A program made the position numbers and the translations under genes. The notes beneath the pieces are model-generated. The model was not told the origin of the DNA and ran no database searches. It saw only the letters and a program-made list of their open reading frames with translations. A stretch of DNA of 64,000 bases, taken from assembly GCF_023016005.1 (NCBI RefSeq), contig NZ_JALKAZ010000001.1:1178001-1242000 (forward strand), in the 5' to 3' direction. Source of the DNA: Erythrobacter sp. F6033. Its GTDB lineage: Bacteria > Pseudomonadota > Alphaproteobacteria > Sphingomonadales > Sphingomonadaceae. Of the stretch, positions 1-7,518 are shown in pieces (the first letter of the stretch is position 1; every line of letters begins with the position of its first letter).

Positions 1-1300
1 GCAGATCCATAAAGGTCGGAAAGCTGGTTGCGATTGGCGCGGTGTCATCCACGCTCACACCGTCACGGCTCACGAGGCCTGCCACAGCCATGCTCATCGC
101 AATCCTGTGGTCGAGCTTCGTTTCGACCGAAGCGCCCTTTGCGGTACCGCGCAGAGGCTCCCCGCCAGTGCCACGGATGGTTAAACCGTCTTCGTGCTCT
201 TCGACATCTGCACCTGCGAGCGACAAGGCCGCCGCCATCGTCGCAATCCGGTCGCTTTCTTTGACGCGAAGCTCTTCAAGACCTGTTGTCCTCGTCGTTC
301 CTTCGGCCAACGCTGCTGCGACGAAAAGCACGGGAAATTCATCGACCATGCTTGGAACAAGCGCGGGATCGATATCCGCGCCAGTCAGGGCGGAATGGCG
401 GACACGCAAGTCGGCAACAGGCTCTCCGCCAACCTCGCGCTGGTCCAGTTCCTCTACGCGTCCACCCATTTGTCTTAGCGCATGAACAATACCGGCTCGG
501 GTATCGTTCATGCCGACATTCTCGATGACAATGTCACTGCCCGGAATGATTAAGGCGGCGACCATGAAGAATGCGGCGGAAGATGGATCACCTGGCACAA
601 TCACGTGCTGGGGCTTTAAGTCCGCTTCGCCATGGATTGATATGAGCCGCTCACCGTTTTGCTCTCCAATCTCCAACGTCGCGCCAAAGCCGGTTAGCAT
701 GCGCTCTGTGTGGTCGCGCGTCGCTACAGGCTCAATCACACTTGTGATGCCCGGCGTATTGAGGCCCGCAAGCAAGACCGCGCTCTTAACCTGAGCGCTA
801 GCAACAGGAAGCCGATAGGTGATCGGTACAGCAGGTGCAGCGCCTCTGAGCATCAGGGGGAGGGTGCCTCCCTGCGAAGCTTCAAAACTCGCGCCCATTT
901 GACTAAGCGGCTCGATAACGCGGTTCATCGGACGCCCGGAAAGGCTAGCGTCGCCAGTGAAGGTCGCATTGAAGCCGTGGCTGGCGAGCAATCCCATCAA
1001 GAGCCGCGTCGATGTGCCCGAATTTCCCATGTCGAGAGCTTGTTTGGGCTCAAGCAGGCTGCCCAGACCAGCGCCATGCACATGCCATGTGCCTGCATCG
1101 TCACGCTCAATATACGCGCCGAGTTGGCGCATGGCCGATGCTGTGGCGAGTACGTCCTCGCCTTCCAGCAATCCTTGAATAGTGCTCTCGCCAACCGCCA
1201 GCGACGCAAACATCAATGATCGGTGGCTGATCGATTTATCACCCGGAACTCGGATCGTTCCAGTGAGCGCATTAGATGATTGAAAGGTATGGGCTGGCAA
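1..1300 (-). CDS. aroA: 3-phosphoshikimate 1-carboxyvinyltransferase (EPSP synthase), 3' end cut by the window
   Basis: This enzyme joins shikimate 3-phosphate and phosphoenolpyruvate in the sixth step of the shikimate pathway in the cytoplasm. The minus-strand frame is open to the window edge and reads IRVPGDKSISHRS near the N terminus and NSGTSTRLLMG further in, both EPSP synthase signatures; only the last few residues are missing. No in-frame ATG precedes the conserved part. I chose the TTG at 1298-1300 because it gives an N terminus of normal length; an in-frame TAG lies further upstream and other TTG codons lie between, so the exact start is uncertain. The gene is divergent from the FYDLN-protein gene, about 170 bases away. 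The family call is secure. Confidence 0.9.
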   Translation of the reverse strand, partial: MPAHTFQSSNALTGTIRVPGDKSISHRSLMFASLAVGESTIQGLLEGEDVLATASAMRQLGAYIERDDAGTWHVHGAGLGSLLEPKQALDMGNSGTSTRLLMGLLASHGFNATFTGDASLSGRPMNRVIEPLSQMGASFEASQGGTLPLMLRGAAPAVPITYRLPVASAQVKSAVLLAGLNTPGITSVIEPVATRDHTERMLTGFGATLEIGEQNGERLISIHGEADLKPQHVIVPGDPSSAAFFMVAALIIPGSDIVIENVGMNDTRAGIVHALRQMGGRVEELDQREVGGEPVADLRVRHSALTGADIDPALVPSMVDEFPVLFVAAALAEGTTRTTGLEELRVKESDRIATMAAALSLAGADVEEHEDGLTIRGTGGEPLRGTAKGASVETKLDHRIAMSMAVAGLVSRDGVSVDDTAPIATSFPTFMDL

Positions 1301-1467
1301 TTCTAACGGTCCGTAATTACTTGCGGCTAGGAGACGCGCGTCTTTGACAGTGCCCCATGCTTCTGGCAAGGCGCGCCGCGATCTTGATTCCGGAAGTTTC
1401 CGGTCCCAATACAATGTAGACTCGAGAGCCTGCCAGTTGAGCGGGCAAGACTAAGGACTGTTTGAGA

Positions 1468-1809
1468 ATGGCTAAGCCAGAATGGGGTACCAAGCGTACC
1501 TGCCCAAAATGCGGAGAGCGTTTCTACGACCTCGGTAAAGATGATCCGGTGACCTGCATCGAATGCGGTGAGGAATGGGATCCTGAGCCGGTTCTCAAGT
1601 CGAAGCAGCCGATCCCGTTCGATGATCCCAAGAAGAAAGACAGCGAAGCGGATGCTGACCTGTCTGGCGACGATGCGGATGATGAACTGAAAGACGTCGA
1701 GAATATCGACGACGAAGAAGATTCGCCAGACAATGATATCGATCTGGGCGGCGATGATGACCTTGGCGTGTCCAAGGGCAAAGGCGACGACGACGATCAC
1801 GAGAATTGA
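1468..1809 (+). CDS. TIGR02300 / FYDLN acid-domain protein
   Basis: A 113-residue protein of unknown function found widely in Alphaproteobacteria. The N terminus carries two Cys-x-x-Cys pairs (C12/C15 and C30/C33) that look like a small zinc ribbon, with the FYDLG signature between them. Residues from about 55 to the end are very rich in Asp and Glu and probably disordered. An in-frame TTG exists at 1462, but the AAGGA at 1453-1457 is better spaced for the ATG at 1468. The zinc binding is inferred from the cysteines; no biochemical role can be given. Confidence 0.88.
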   Translation: MAKPEWGTKRTCPKCGERFYDLGKDDPVTCIECGEEWDPEPVLKSKQPIPFDDPKKKDSEADADLSGDDADDELKDVENIDDEEDSPDNDIDLGGDDDLGVSKGKGDDDDHEN

Positions 1810-1817
1810 TTTTGCTG

Positions 1818-1844
1818 TTGCAAACGGGAGGTTGCCCTTATAAT
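1818..1844 (+). promoter_or_regulatory. Possible promoter of tRNA-Ala
   Basis: A perfect TATAAT lies at 1839-1844 with a TTGCAA (-35-like) at 1818-1823, 15 bases apart, and a G+C-rich stretch just downstream, as in many stable-RNA promoters. The same bases can also form a hairpin (1826-1855: 11 pairs with one bulge, loop TTATAAT) that might end the upstream gene, although no T run follows. The promoter reading is the more likely one but is unproved. Confidence 0.4.
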
Positions 1845-1896
1845 GGGCGCTTCCCGCATGCCGCCAGTTTCGGCGAGTATGCACAATGACTGGAAC

Positions 1897-1972
1897 GGGG
1901 CCTTAGCTCAGCTGGGAGAGCGCAACACTGGCAGTGTTGAGGTCAGCGGTTCGATCCCGCTAGGCTCCACCA
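1897..1972 (+). tRNA. tRNA-Ala (anticodon GGC)
   Basis: A complete cloverleaf can be drawn by hand. The 7-bp acceptor stem pairs 1897-1903 with 1962-1968 with one G-U. The D arm contains TAGCTCAGCTGGGAGAGC, the anticodon stem CAACA/TGTTG encloses loop CTGGCAG, and the T arm contains GGTTCGATCC. The 3' CCA is encoded. The loop gives anticodon GGC, hence alanine. It stands as its own unit, with a likely promoter upstream and a strong terminator 41 bases downstream. Confidence 0.97.
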
Positions 1973-2013
1973 GTCAAAGACATTAAGTCGGTCTTCTGTC
2001 GAGGAATTCCGCA

Positions 2014-2048
2014 CGCTGGCCGACGAGGTTTCGTCCGCCGGCGTTTTT
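2014..2048 (+). terminator. Rho-independent terminator after tRNA-Ala
   Basis: A 13-bp stem with one mismatch (2014-2026 with 2031-2043) closes on a four-base loop and is followed directly by TTTTT. It separates the tRNA from the ffh operon. Confidence 0.85.
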
Positions 2049-2091
2049 CGCGTTTATTTCAGGCTGTCTGTCTGAAAAGGAGTTGAAGACG

Positions 2092-3546
2092 ATGTTTGAC
2101 AATTTGTCTGACCGCTTAGGCGGCGTCTTTGACAAGCTCAAAGGCCGCGGGTCGCTCAAAGAGCAAGACGTTCGCGACGCCATGCGTGAAGTGCGGATTG
2201 CATTGCTCGAAGCCGACGTTGCGCTCCCGGTTGCACGCCGCTTTATCGATGCAGTCACTGAAAAGGCTATCGGCCAAGAAGTTCTGAAATCGATCAAGCC
2301 CGGTCAACAGGTCGTCAAGATCGTCCATGACGAGCTGGTCGAAATGCTCGGCGGCACCGATGTCGAAGGGCTAACCCTTGAAGCCAAGCCGCCCGTCGTC
2401 ATTATGATGGTCGGTCTGCAAGGCTCGGGTAAAACAACTACGACTGCCAAACTGGGCAAGATGCTGCGCGAAAAGCACGGCAAGAAAGCCATGATGGCAT
2501 CGCTCGATGTGAACCGCCCGGCTGCGCAAGAGCAGCTTGCGGTGCTAGGCGAGCAAGTCGATGTGACGACGCTTCCAGTCGTTGCTGGCCAGCAGCCGGT
2601 CGACATTGCGCGCCGCGCGATGGAATCGGCGAAACTCCAAAATTTCGACGTGCTGCTGCTCGATACCGCGGGCCGTTTGCACGTAGACGAAGCGCTGATG
2701 GCCGAAATGAAGGCCGTTTCTCAGGTTTCCACCCCGACCGAAGTGTTGCTCGTTGTCGACAGCCTGACCGGTCAGGACGCCGTGAACGTTGCGCAAAGCT
2801 TCACCGATGAAGTTCCGCTAACCGGTGTTGTCCTTACCCGTATGGATGGCGACGCACGCGGCGGTGCGGCGCTTTCGATGCGCGCGGTCACCGGCAAGCC
2901 AATCAAATTTGCCGGTACGGGCGAAAAGCTCGACGCGATCGAAGCTTTCCGCCCCGGATCGGTCGCCGACCGCATTCTCGGCATGGGCGATGTTGTCAGC
3001 CTGGTCGAAAAAGCTGCGGCGACCATCAAAGAAGAAGACGCCGAGCAGCTCGCGAAGAATTTCGAGAAGGGCAAGTTCGACCTCAATGATCTGCGCATGC
3101 AGCTTAAGCAGATGCAGAATATGGGCGGCCTCGGGATGCTTGCAGGCATGATGCCGGGGATGAAGAAGGCCAAGGCGGCGATGGAAGCCTCCAACATGGA
3201 CGACAAAGTACTGGTCCATATGGATGCGATCATCGGGTCGATGACATCCAAAGAGCGCGCGCACCCCGGTGTCATGAATGCGAAGCGCAAAAAGCGCGTC
3301 GCGGCAGGCAGCGGCACTGATGTGCAGACGGTCAACAAAGTGCTGAAAATGCATCAGGAAATGGGCCGTGCAATGAAGCAGATTAAGAAGATGGGCGGCC
3401 TCAAAGGGCTCGCGGCGATGTTTGGCGGCGGCGGAATGCCCGGAATGGGTGGACCTGGCGGCGGCATGGGCGGCCTTGGTGGACCCGGCGGCGGTATGGG
3501 CGGAATGCCCGGAGGCCTTCCCGGCCTTGGCGGACCCAAGAAATAG
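2092..3546 (+). CDS. ffh: Signal recognition particle protein Ffh
   Basis: The SRP GTPase, which binds signal sequences of nascent membrane proteins together with 4.5S RNA and delivers ribosomes to FtsY. The order is a four-helix N domain, a G domain with P-loop GLQGSGKTTT (about 108-117) and DTAGR, then a methionine-rich M domain. The last 45 or so residues are a Gly/Met/Pro repeat tail (GGxGGGMGG-like), longer than in most Ffh proteins. An in-frame TTG at 2083 is possible, but AAAGGAG at 2076-2082 sits nine bases before the ATG at 2092. It heads the conserved ffh-rpsP-rimM-trmD-rplS group. Length is 484 residues. Confidence 0.97.
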   Translation: MFDNLSDRLGGVFDKLKGRGSLKEQDVRDAMREVRIALLEADVALPVARRFIDAVTEKAIGQEVLKSIKPGQQVVKIVHDELVEMLGGTDVEGLTLEAKPPVVIMMVGLQGSGKTTTTAKLGKMLREKHGKKAMMASLDVNRPAAQEQLAVLGEQVDVTTLPVVAGQQPVDIARRAMESAKLQNFDVLLLDTAGRLHVDEALMAEMKAVSQVSTPTEVLLVVDSLTGQDAVNVAQSFTDEVPLTGVVLTRMDGDARGGAALSMRAVTGKPIKFAGTGEKLDAIEAFRPGSVADRILGMGDVVSLVEKAAATIKEEDAEQLAKNFEKGKFDLNDLRMQLKQMQNMGGLGMLAGMMPGMKKAKAAMEASNMDDKVLVHMDAIIGSMTSKERAHPGVMNAKRKKRVAAGSGTDVQTVNKVLKMHQEMGRAMKQIKKMGGLKGLAAMFGGGGMPGMGGPGGGMGGLGGPGGGMGGMPGGLPGLGGPKK

Positions 3547-3598
3547 AATTCACTAATTTACGTAATTACAGATATTTAAACTCGAAAGGTAATTTCAA

Positions 3599-4132
3599 AT
3601 GGCAGTAGCAATCCGGCTTTCGCGCGGTGGCGCAAAAAAGCGTCCTTACTATCGCATCGTCGTATCCGATTCGCGCAGCCCGCGTGACGGCAAGTATCTT
3701 GAGCAGATCGGCACTTATAACCCTCTGCTCGCGAAAGATGACGAGAACCGCGTAAAGCTCAACGAAGACCGCGCCAAATACTGGCTCGGCGTTGGCGCGA
3801 CACCTTCTGACCGCGTTCTGCGTTTCCTCGATGCTGCTGGCATTTTGGAGCGTGAAGCCCGCAACAACCCGCAAAAGGCCGAGCCTGGCGAGAAAGCCAA
3901 GGAACGCGCTGAAGAGAAAGCTGAAAAGCTGAAAGAAGCGGAAGAAGCCAAGAAAGCGGCTGAAGAAGAAGCCAAGGCCGCTGCCGAAGCACCAGCAGAA
4001 GAGCCTGCCGCTGAAGAAGCGCCAGCAGAAGAAGCTCCTGCTGCTGAAGAAGCACCGGCCGAAGAAGCAGCCGCTGAAGAAGCGCCTGCTGAAGAAGCCA
4101 AAGCTGATGACGCTGAAGAAAAGGCTGAGTAA
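3599..4132 (+). CDS. rpsP: 30S ribosomal protein S16 with long Ala/Glu tail
   Basis: A structural protein of the small ribosomal subunit. The first 80 or so residues are a normal S16 ([20 protein letters not shown] at the start). Residues from about 85 to 177 are a Lys/Glu/Ala coiled-coil-like stretch followed by repeated AEEAPAEEA units, doubling the usual length of 80-90. Such tails occur in other sphingomonads; their role is unknown. The start ATG has AAAGG seven to ten bases upstream. It follows ffh by 52 bases and precedes rimM by nine. Confidence 0.97.
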   Translation: MAVAIRLSRGGAKKRPYYRIVVSDSRSPRDGKYLEQIGTYNPLLAKDDENRVKLNEDRAKYWLGVGATPSDRVLRFLDAAGILEREARNNPQKAEPGEKAKERAEEKAEKLKEAEEAKKAAEEEAKAAAEAPAEEPAAEEAPAEEAPAAEEAPAEEAAAEEAPAEEAKADDAEEKAE

Positions 4133-4141
4133 GCCCTTCTT

Positions 4142-4672
4142 ATGGTTGAAAATAACGATGCGCGCCGGACCGTGGAACTTGCTGCGATCACCGGCGCGCA
4201 TGGTATTTCGGGCGAGGTTCGCCTGAAGCTGTTCGGGGAGGGTGTCGAGGCTCTCTCCGCGCACAAGAGCTTCATCGCCCGCGATACGGGCGCTGTCCTG
4301 ACGCTTAAAAAAGTACGCCCAGACAATAAAGGCGGTGCCGTCGCGCGCTTTGCCGAATGCTCGACACGCAACGATGCAGAGAAAATGCGCGGGACAGTAA
4401 TCACTGTGTCGCAAGACGCTTTGCCTGCGCTGGAAGAGGGCGAGTATTACCACGCGGACCTGATCGGTCTGACCGCCGTCACGGATACTGGCAAACCGCT
4501 TGGCGAAGTGATCGCTGTCGAGAATTTTGGCGCGACCGATATTGTCGAAGTCCGCAAAGACCCTCCGCCCGCTAAAGGTACGAAGACCTTTATGGTCCCG
4601 ATGACAAAAGATGCGGTTCTGGAATGGGACGCGGAAACACTTGTGATCGCGGCCGATTTCGCCGACGATTAG
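4142..4672 (+). CDS. rimM: Ribosome maturation factor RimM
   Basis: It assists assembly of the 30S subunit head by binding S19 and helping 16S rRNA processing. Visible are the N-terminal RimM beta-barrel (ITGAHGISGEVRLK, about residues 14-27) and the C-terminal PRC barrel (EYYHADLIGL, then the FMVPM strand). The length of 176 residues is normal. It lies nine bases after rpsP, as in the classical operon, but trmD does not follow directly: three other genes intervene. Confidence 0.95.
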   Translation: MVENNDARRTVELAAITGAHGISGEVRLKLFGEGVEALSAHKSFIARDTGAVLTLKKVRPDNKGGAVARFAECSTRNDAEKMRGTVITVSQDALPALEEGEYYHADLIGLTAVTDTGKPLGEVIAVENFGATDIVEVRKDPPPAKGTKTFMVPMTKDAVLEWDAETLVIAADFADD

Positions 4673-4675
4673 CGA

Positions 4676-5002
4676 ATGGCCGAGATCGTTGCCGTCCTTA
4701 TCCTAGCCGCAGTCGTCCTTGTCATGGCGACCTTGGGCGCTGTCCTGTTGGCAAAGCTTTGGATGAAAACGGCAAGTGGCGGTACCAGGGTTCTCGCCGC
4801 TTCTGTTTTTGGTCCTGCTTCCGTTCTCATTCCTATCCTGATTTTTGGTCTCGCTACCGACCCCGAAGACTTTGTTTATGGGCTGGTCGGTGTAGGCGCT
4901 ATTCTCGTATTGGTATCGGTATTGGTCGGCTTTCCGATCTCGTATTTTTCAACCCGTAAGCTCGACAAGCTCACTCACTTTGAATTGAGTACCTTCGAAT
5001 GA
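4676..5002 (+). CDS. Small integral membrane protein, unknown
   Basis: A protein of 108 residues with three predicted membrane helices (about 4-26, 40-60 and 68-92) and a short polar C terminus. I recognise no family. It starts four bases after rimM and its last four bases overlap the nitrilase gene (ATGA), so it is almost certainly co-transcribed and coupled in translation. Its function is unknown. Confidence 0.8.
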   Translation: MAEIVAVLILAAVVLVMATLGAVLLAKLWMKTASGGTRVLAASVFGPASVLIPILIFGLATDPEDFVYGLVGVGAILVLVSVLVGFPISYFSTRKLDKLTHFELSTFE

Positions 5003-5952
5003 CCACTCTAAAAGTCGCCATCTGTCAGGCTGCTCCAATCCCGCTCGATTATGCTGGCGGTATTGAGAAGGCTACACGTATTGCCCGCGAAGCCATTGAT
5101 GGCGGCGCGCAGTTTGTTGCCTTTGGCGAGACATTCCTCGGTGGATACCCGCTTTGGCTCGATGAAGCGCCCGGTGCGGCATTGTGGGACCATCCAGGCA
5201 GCAAAGCACTTCACGCGATCATGCTCGAACAAGCGATTGTGCCGAATGACGAGCGGCTGCTGCCATTGCAGGAGCTTTGCGATGAAACGGGCGCGTGTAT
5301 CTCGCTCGGTGCGCATGAGCGGGTGCGGCAGAGCCTTTACAACAATCAACTGATGCTCCGTCCGGGTGACGCGCCCTTGGATCATCGCAAGCTTGTGCCG
5401 ACCCACGGAGAGCGGCTGATCTGGATGCGCGGCGATGGTTCGACGCTGGGCGTGCACCAGGCAGAATGGGGCAATGCGGGCAATTTGATCTGCTGGGAGC
5501 ACTGGATGCCCTTGGCTCGCGCAGCGATGCACAATCTGGGCGAGACGCTGCACGTGGCCGCATGGCCAACGGTGCGCGAGGAATACGCCATTGCTTCGCG
5601 GCATTACGCGATGGAAGGGCGCTGCTTTGTGCTCGCCGCAGGGCTGGTTCAGCACCGCGATGATCTGTTCGACGGATTGGAGCGGGTCGGCGGAAATGCG
5701 GATGCGCTGGCGCTGTTCAACGCCATTGAGGGCGAGCAGCTAAACCGTGGCGGTTCCATGATTATCGCGCCAGATGCGCGGGTGATCGCTCAAGCAGGCG
5801 AGGGCGAAGAAATCCTCCATGCGGAGCTGGACTTGAGAGAGATCGGCGGCGCACTGGCGAGTCTCGACACCGATGGCCATTATTCGCGGCCTGACGTGTT
5901 TGAGTTGAGCGTTGATACGCGAGCGAAGGGTGGGGTGAATTGGGATGATTAA
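4999..5952 (+). CDS. Carbon-nitrogen hydrolase, nitrilase branch
   Basis: A cytoplasmic thiol hydrolase of nitriles or amides. The complete Glu-Lys-Cys triad is visible: E44 in FGETFLGGY, K131 in HRKLVPTHGE, and C165 in NLICWEHW. The HRKLVPTHGER and CWEHWMPLAR motifs fit true aliphatic or aryl nitrilases better than amidases such as NIT2. Length is 317 residues. The substrate cannot be told. It overlaps the preceding membrane-protein gene by four bases and the next one by eight, inside the ribosomal-protein operon, which is an unusual setting. Confidence 0.9.
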   Translation: MTTLKVAICQAAPIPLDYAGGIEKATRIAREAIDGGAQFVAFGETFLGGYPLWLDEAPGAALWDHPGSKALHAIMLEQAIVPNDERLLPLQELCDETGACISLGAHERVRQSLYNNQLMLRPGDAPLDHRKLVPTHGERLIWMRGDGSTLGVHQAEWGNAGNLICWEHWMPLARAAMHNLGETLHVAAWPTVREEYAIASRHYAMEGRCFVLAAGLVQHRDDLFDGLERVGGNADALALFNAIEGEQLNRGGSMIIAPDARVIAQAGEGEEILHAELDLREIGGALASLDTDGHYSRPDVFELSVDTRAKGGVNWDD

Positions 5953-6265
5953 GTTTCTTGTAGTGGGCATATTCCTTACAACGGCGTTTCCGCTGGGCAT
6001 GCTCTACGCTGTCTTCAAAAGCACTGATGACCCCAAACAGCACCGATTGCATGGATGGCTACTTGCGGGATTAGTTGCTCCGTTTGTGACCACCTGCATT
6101 GGCTATTATTGGATGACCGATGGTTTAGCGCGATCCACACCATTCTTAGGTTTCTTATTGTCTGTTGGGAGCATAGTTCTCCTCCTGTCGGCCAGCACAA
6201 CGTTTTTCGGATATAAGCACATGCGAAAAGCAGCTAGGCCAGATATCTACGACGATTGGGAATGA
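5945..6265 (+). CDS. Small integral membrane protein, unknown
   Basis: A protein of 106 residues with three hydrophobic segments (about 3-21, 35-55 and 62-85) and a basic C-terminal end. No family is recognised. It overlaps the nitrilase gene by eight bases at its start and trmD by four bases at its end (ATGA), so it belongs to the same transcript. It does not clearly resemble the other small membrane protein at 4676. Confidence 0.78.
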   Translation: MIKFLVVGIFLTTAFPLGMLYAVFKSTDDPKQHRLHGWLLAGLVAPFVTTCIGYYWMTDGLARSTPFLGFLLSVGSIVLLLSASTTFFGYKHMRKAARPDIYDDWE

Positions 6266-7011
6266 CCTTCGCCGCCCAAATCCTGACGCTCTACCCAGAG
6301 ATGTTTCCCGGCCAGCTTGGCCAATCGCTTGCGGGCAAGGCGCTTGAGCGGGGCGATTGGTCTTGCGAGACCATTCAGATGCGCGACTTTGCCACTGATC
6401 GGCATCGCAGCGTGGACGATACGCCCGCTGGTGGCGGTGCAGGGATGGTGCTTAAGGCGGATATTCTCGCGCAGGCGGTCGATTGCGCTGCCGAGCGCCA
6501 ACCGGGCGCCCCGATCCTCGCCATGACGCCGCGCGGAAAACCGATCACTCAGGAGCGCATTCGGGAGATCGCTTCTGGCCCCGGTGTGACGCTGCTTTGC
6601 GGACGGTTTGAAGGCTTTGACGAGCGCCTGTTCGAAGCGCGGCCGCAGATCGAGCAGGTCAGCCTTGCCGACATCGTCCTTTCCGGAGGCGAAACGGCGG
6701 CGATTGCCATACTTGATGCTTGCATTCGGCTGCTTCCCGGCGTAATGGGCGCGGCTTCTAGTGGAACCGAGGAATCGTTCGAAGACGGGCTCCTCGAATA
6801 TCCGCAATATACCCGACCTCAAGAATGGGAAGGGCGCACGATCCCCGAAGTGCTGCGATCTGGGGATCATGCGAAGGTTGATGCTTGGCGAAAGCTACAG
6901 TCTGAAACCGATACTAGGTTACGCAGGCCGGACCTTTGGGAACGCTACAACAGCGTTCGGGACCAGTCTGCCTCTGGCGCGCGGCGAAAAGAAAAAGGAC
7001 CGGACCAGTGA
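6262..7011 (+). CDS. trmD: tRNA (guanine-N1)-methyltransferase TrmD
   Basis: It methylates G37 of tRNAs that read CNN codons, using S-adenosylmethionine, and so prevents +1 frameshifting. The SPOUT trefoil-knot motifs are present: [13 protein letters not shown] and [13 protein letters not shown]. Length is 249 residues from the ATG at 6262; a TTG at 6256 would add two residues. The start overlaps the previous stop and the end overlaps the GTG of rplS, so translation is coupled throughout. Confidence 0.97.
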   Translation: MTFAAQILTLYPEMFPGQLGQSLAGKALERGDWSCETIQMRDFATDRHRSVDDTPAGGGAGMVLKADILAQAVDCAAERQPGAPILAMTPRGKPITQERIREIASGPGVTLLCGRFEGFDERLFEARPQIEQVSLADIVLSGGETAAIAILDACIRLLPGVMGAASSGTEESFEDGLLEYPQYTRPQEWEGRTIPEVLRSGDHAKVDAWRKLQSETDTRLRRPDLWERYNSVRDQSASGARRKEKGPDQ

Positions 7012-7376
7012 ACCTGATCCAGCAAATCGAAGCCGAAGAAATCGGCAAAGCAAACAAAGATATTCCTGAGTTTCAGGCTGGCGACACAGTGCGCGTCGGT
7101 GTGAAAGTTAAAGAAGGCAGCCGTGAGCGTGTTCAGAACTTTGAAGGCGTAGTCATCGCCCGTTCGAACCGCGGCATGGGCTCAAACTTCACCGTTCGCA
7201 AAATGAGCTTCGGCGAAGGCGTCGAGCGTGTATTCCCGCTTTATGCCCCAATCGTAGACAGCATCACTGTGGTTCGCCGCGGTGTCGTGCGCCGTGCGAA
7301 GCTTTACTACCTGCGTGGCCGCACCGGTAAGCGTGCGCGTATCGCCGAACGTCGGGACAACGCTCCAAAGGCGTAA
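7008..7376 (+). CDS. rplS: 50S ribosomal protein L19
   Basis: A large-subunit protein at the 30S-50S interface. The motifs QNFEGVVIA and [19 protein letters not shown] are diagnostic. I chose the GTG at 7008, which overlaps the trmD stop (GTGA) and yields an N terminus beginning [11 protein letters not shown], as in other L19 proteins. Upstream frame extension into trmD is an artefact. Length is 122 residues. It closes the ffh operon and is followed by a terminator. Confidence 0.96.
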   Translation: MNLIQQIEAEEIGKANKDIPEFQAGDTVRVGVKVKEGSRERVQNFEGVVIARSNRGMGSNFTVRKMSFGEGVERVFPLYAPIVDSITVVRRGVVRRAKLYYLRGRTGKRARIAERRDNAPKA

Positions 7377-7398
7377 ATCTCGCACAAGCGAAATTCGA

Positions 7399-7428
7399 AG
7401 GGCGGTTCCTGCGGGAGCCGCCCTTTTT
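7399..7428 (+). terminator. Rho-independent terminator after rplS
   Basis: A G+C-rich inverted repeat (AGGGCGG with CCGCCCT, extended by TTCC/GGGA) is followed by a run of five T. It marks the end of the ffh-rplS transcript. Confidence 0.85.
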
Positions 7429-7518
7429 CGTGGCTGGATGAGCATGCGGGCTTGCAATGGGGCGGTGCGATTGCGAGGAGTGCGCGCAGATTTTGAATTC
7501 AAAGGGGCTATCCTTGAA

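Noticed and set aside
1327..1884. Minus-strand frame of 185 codons opposite the FYDLN gene
   Set aside because: It runs antisense to a recognised gene and past its ends, and its hydrophobic look comes from the complement of Asp/Glu codons.
3421..3543. Gly/Met repeats at the end of ffh as a repeat element
   Set aside because: They are in frame with the M domain and are best seen as a protein tail.
3715..4404. Minus-strand frames of up to 229 codons rich in Ser/Ala opposite rpsP and rimM
   Set aside because: They mirror the Ala/Glu tail repeats of S16 and have no ribosome site or family.
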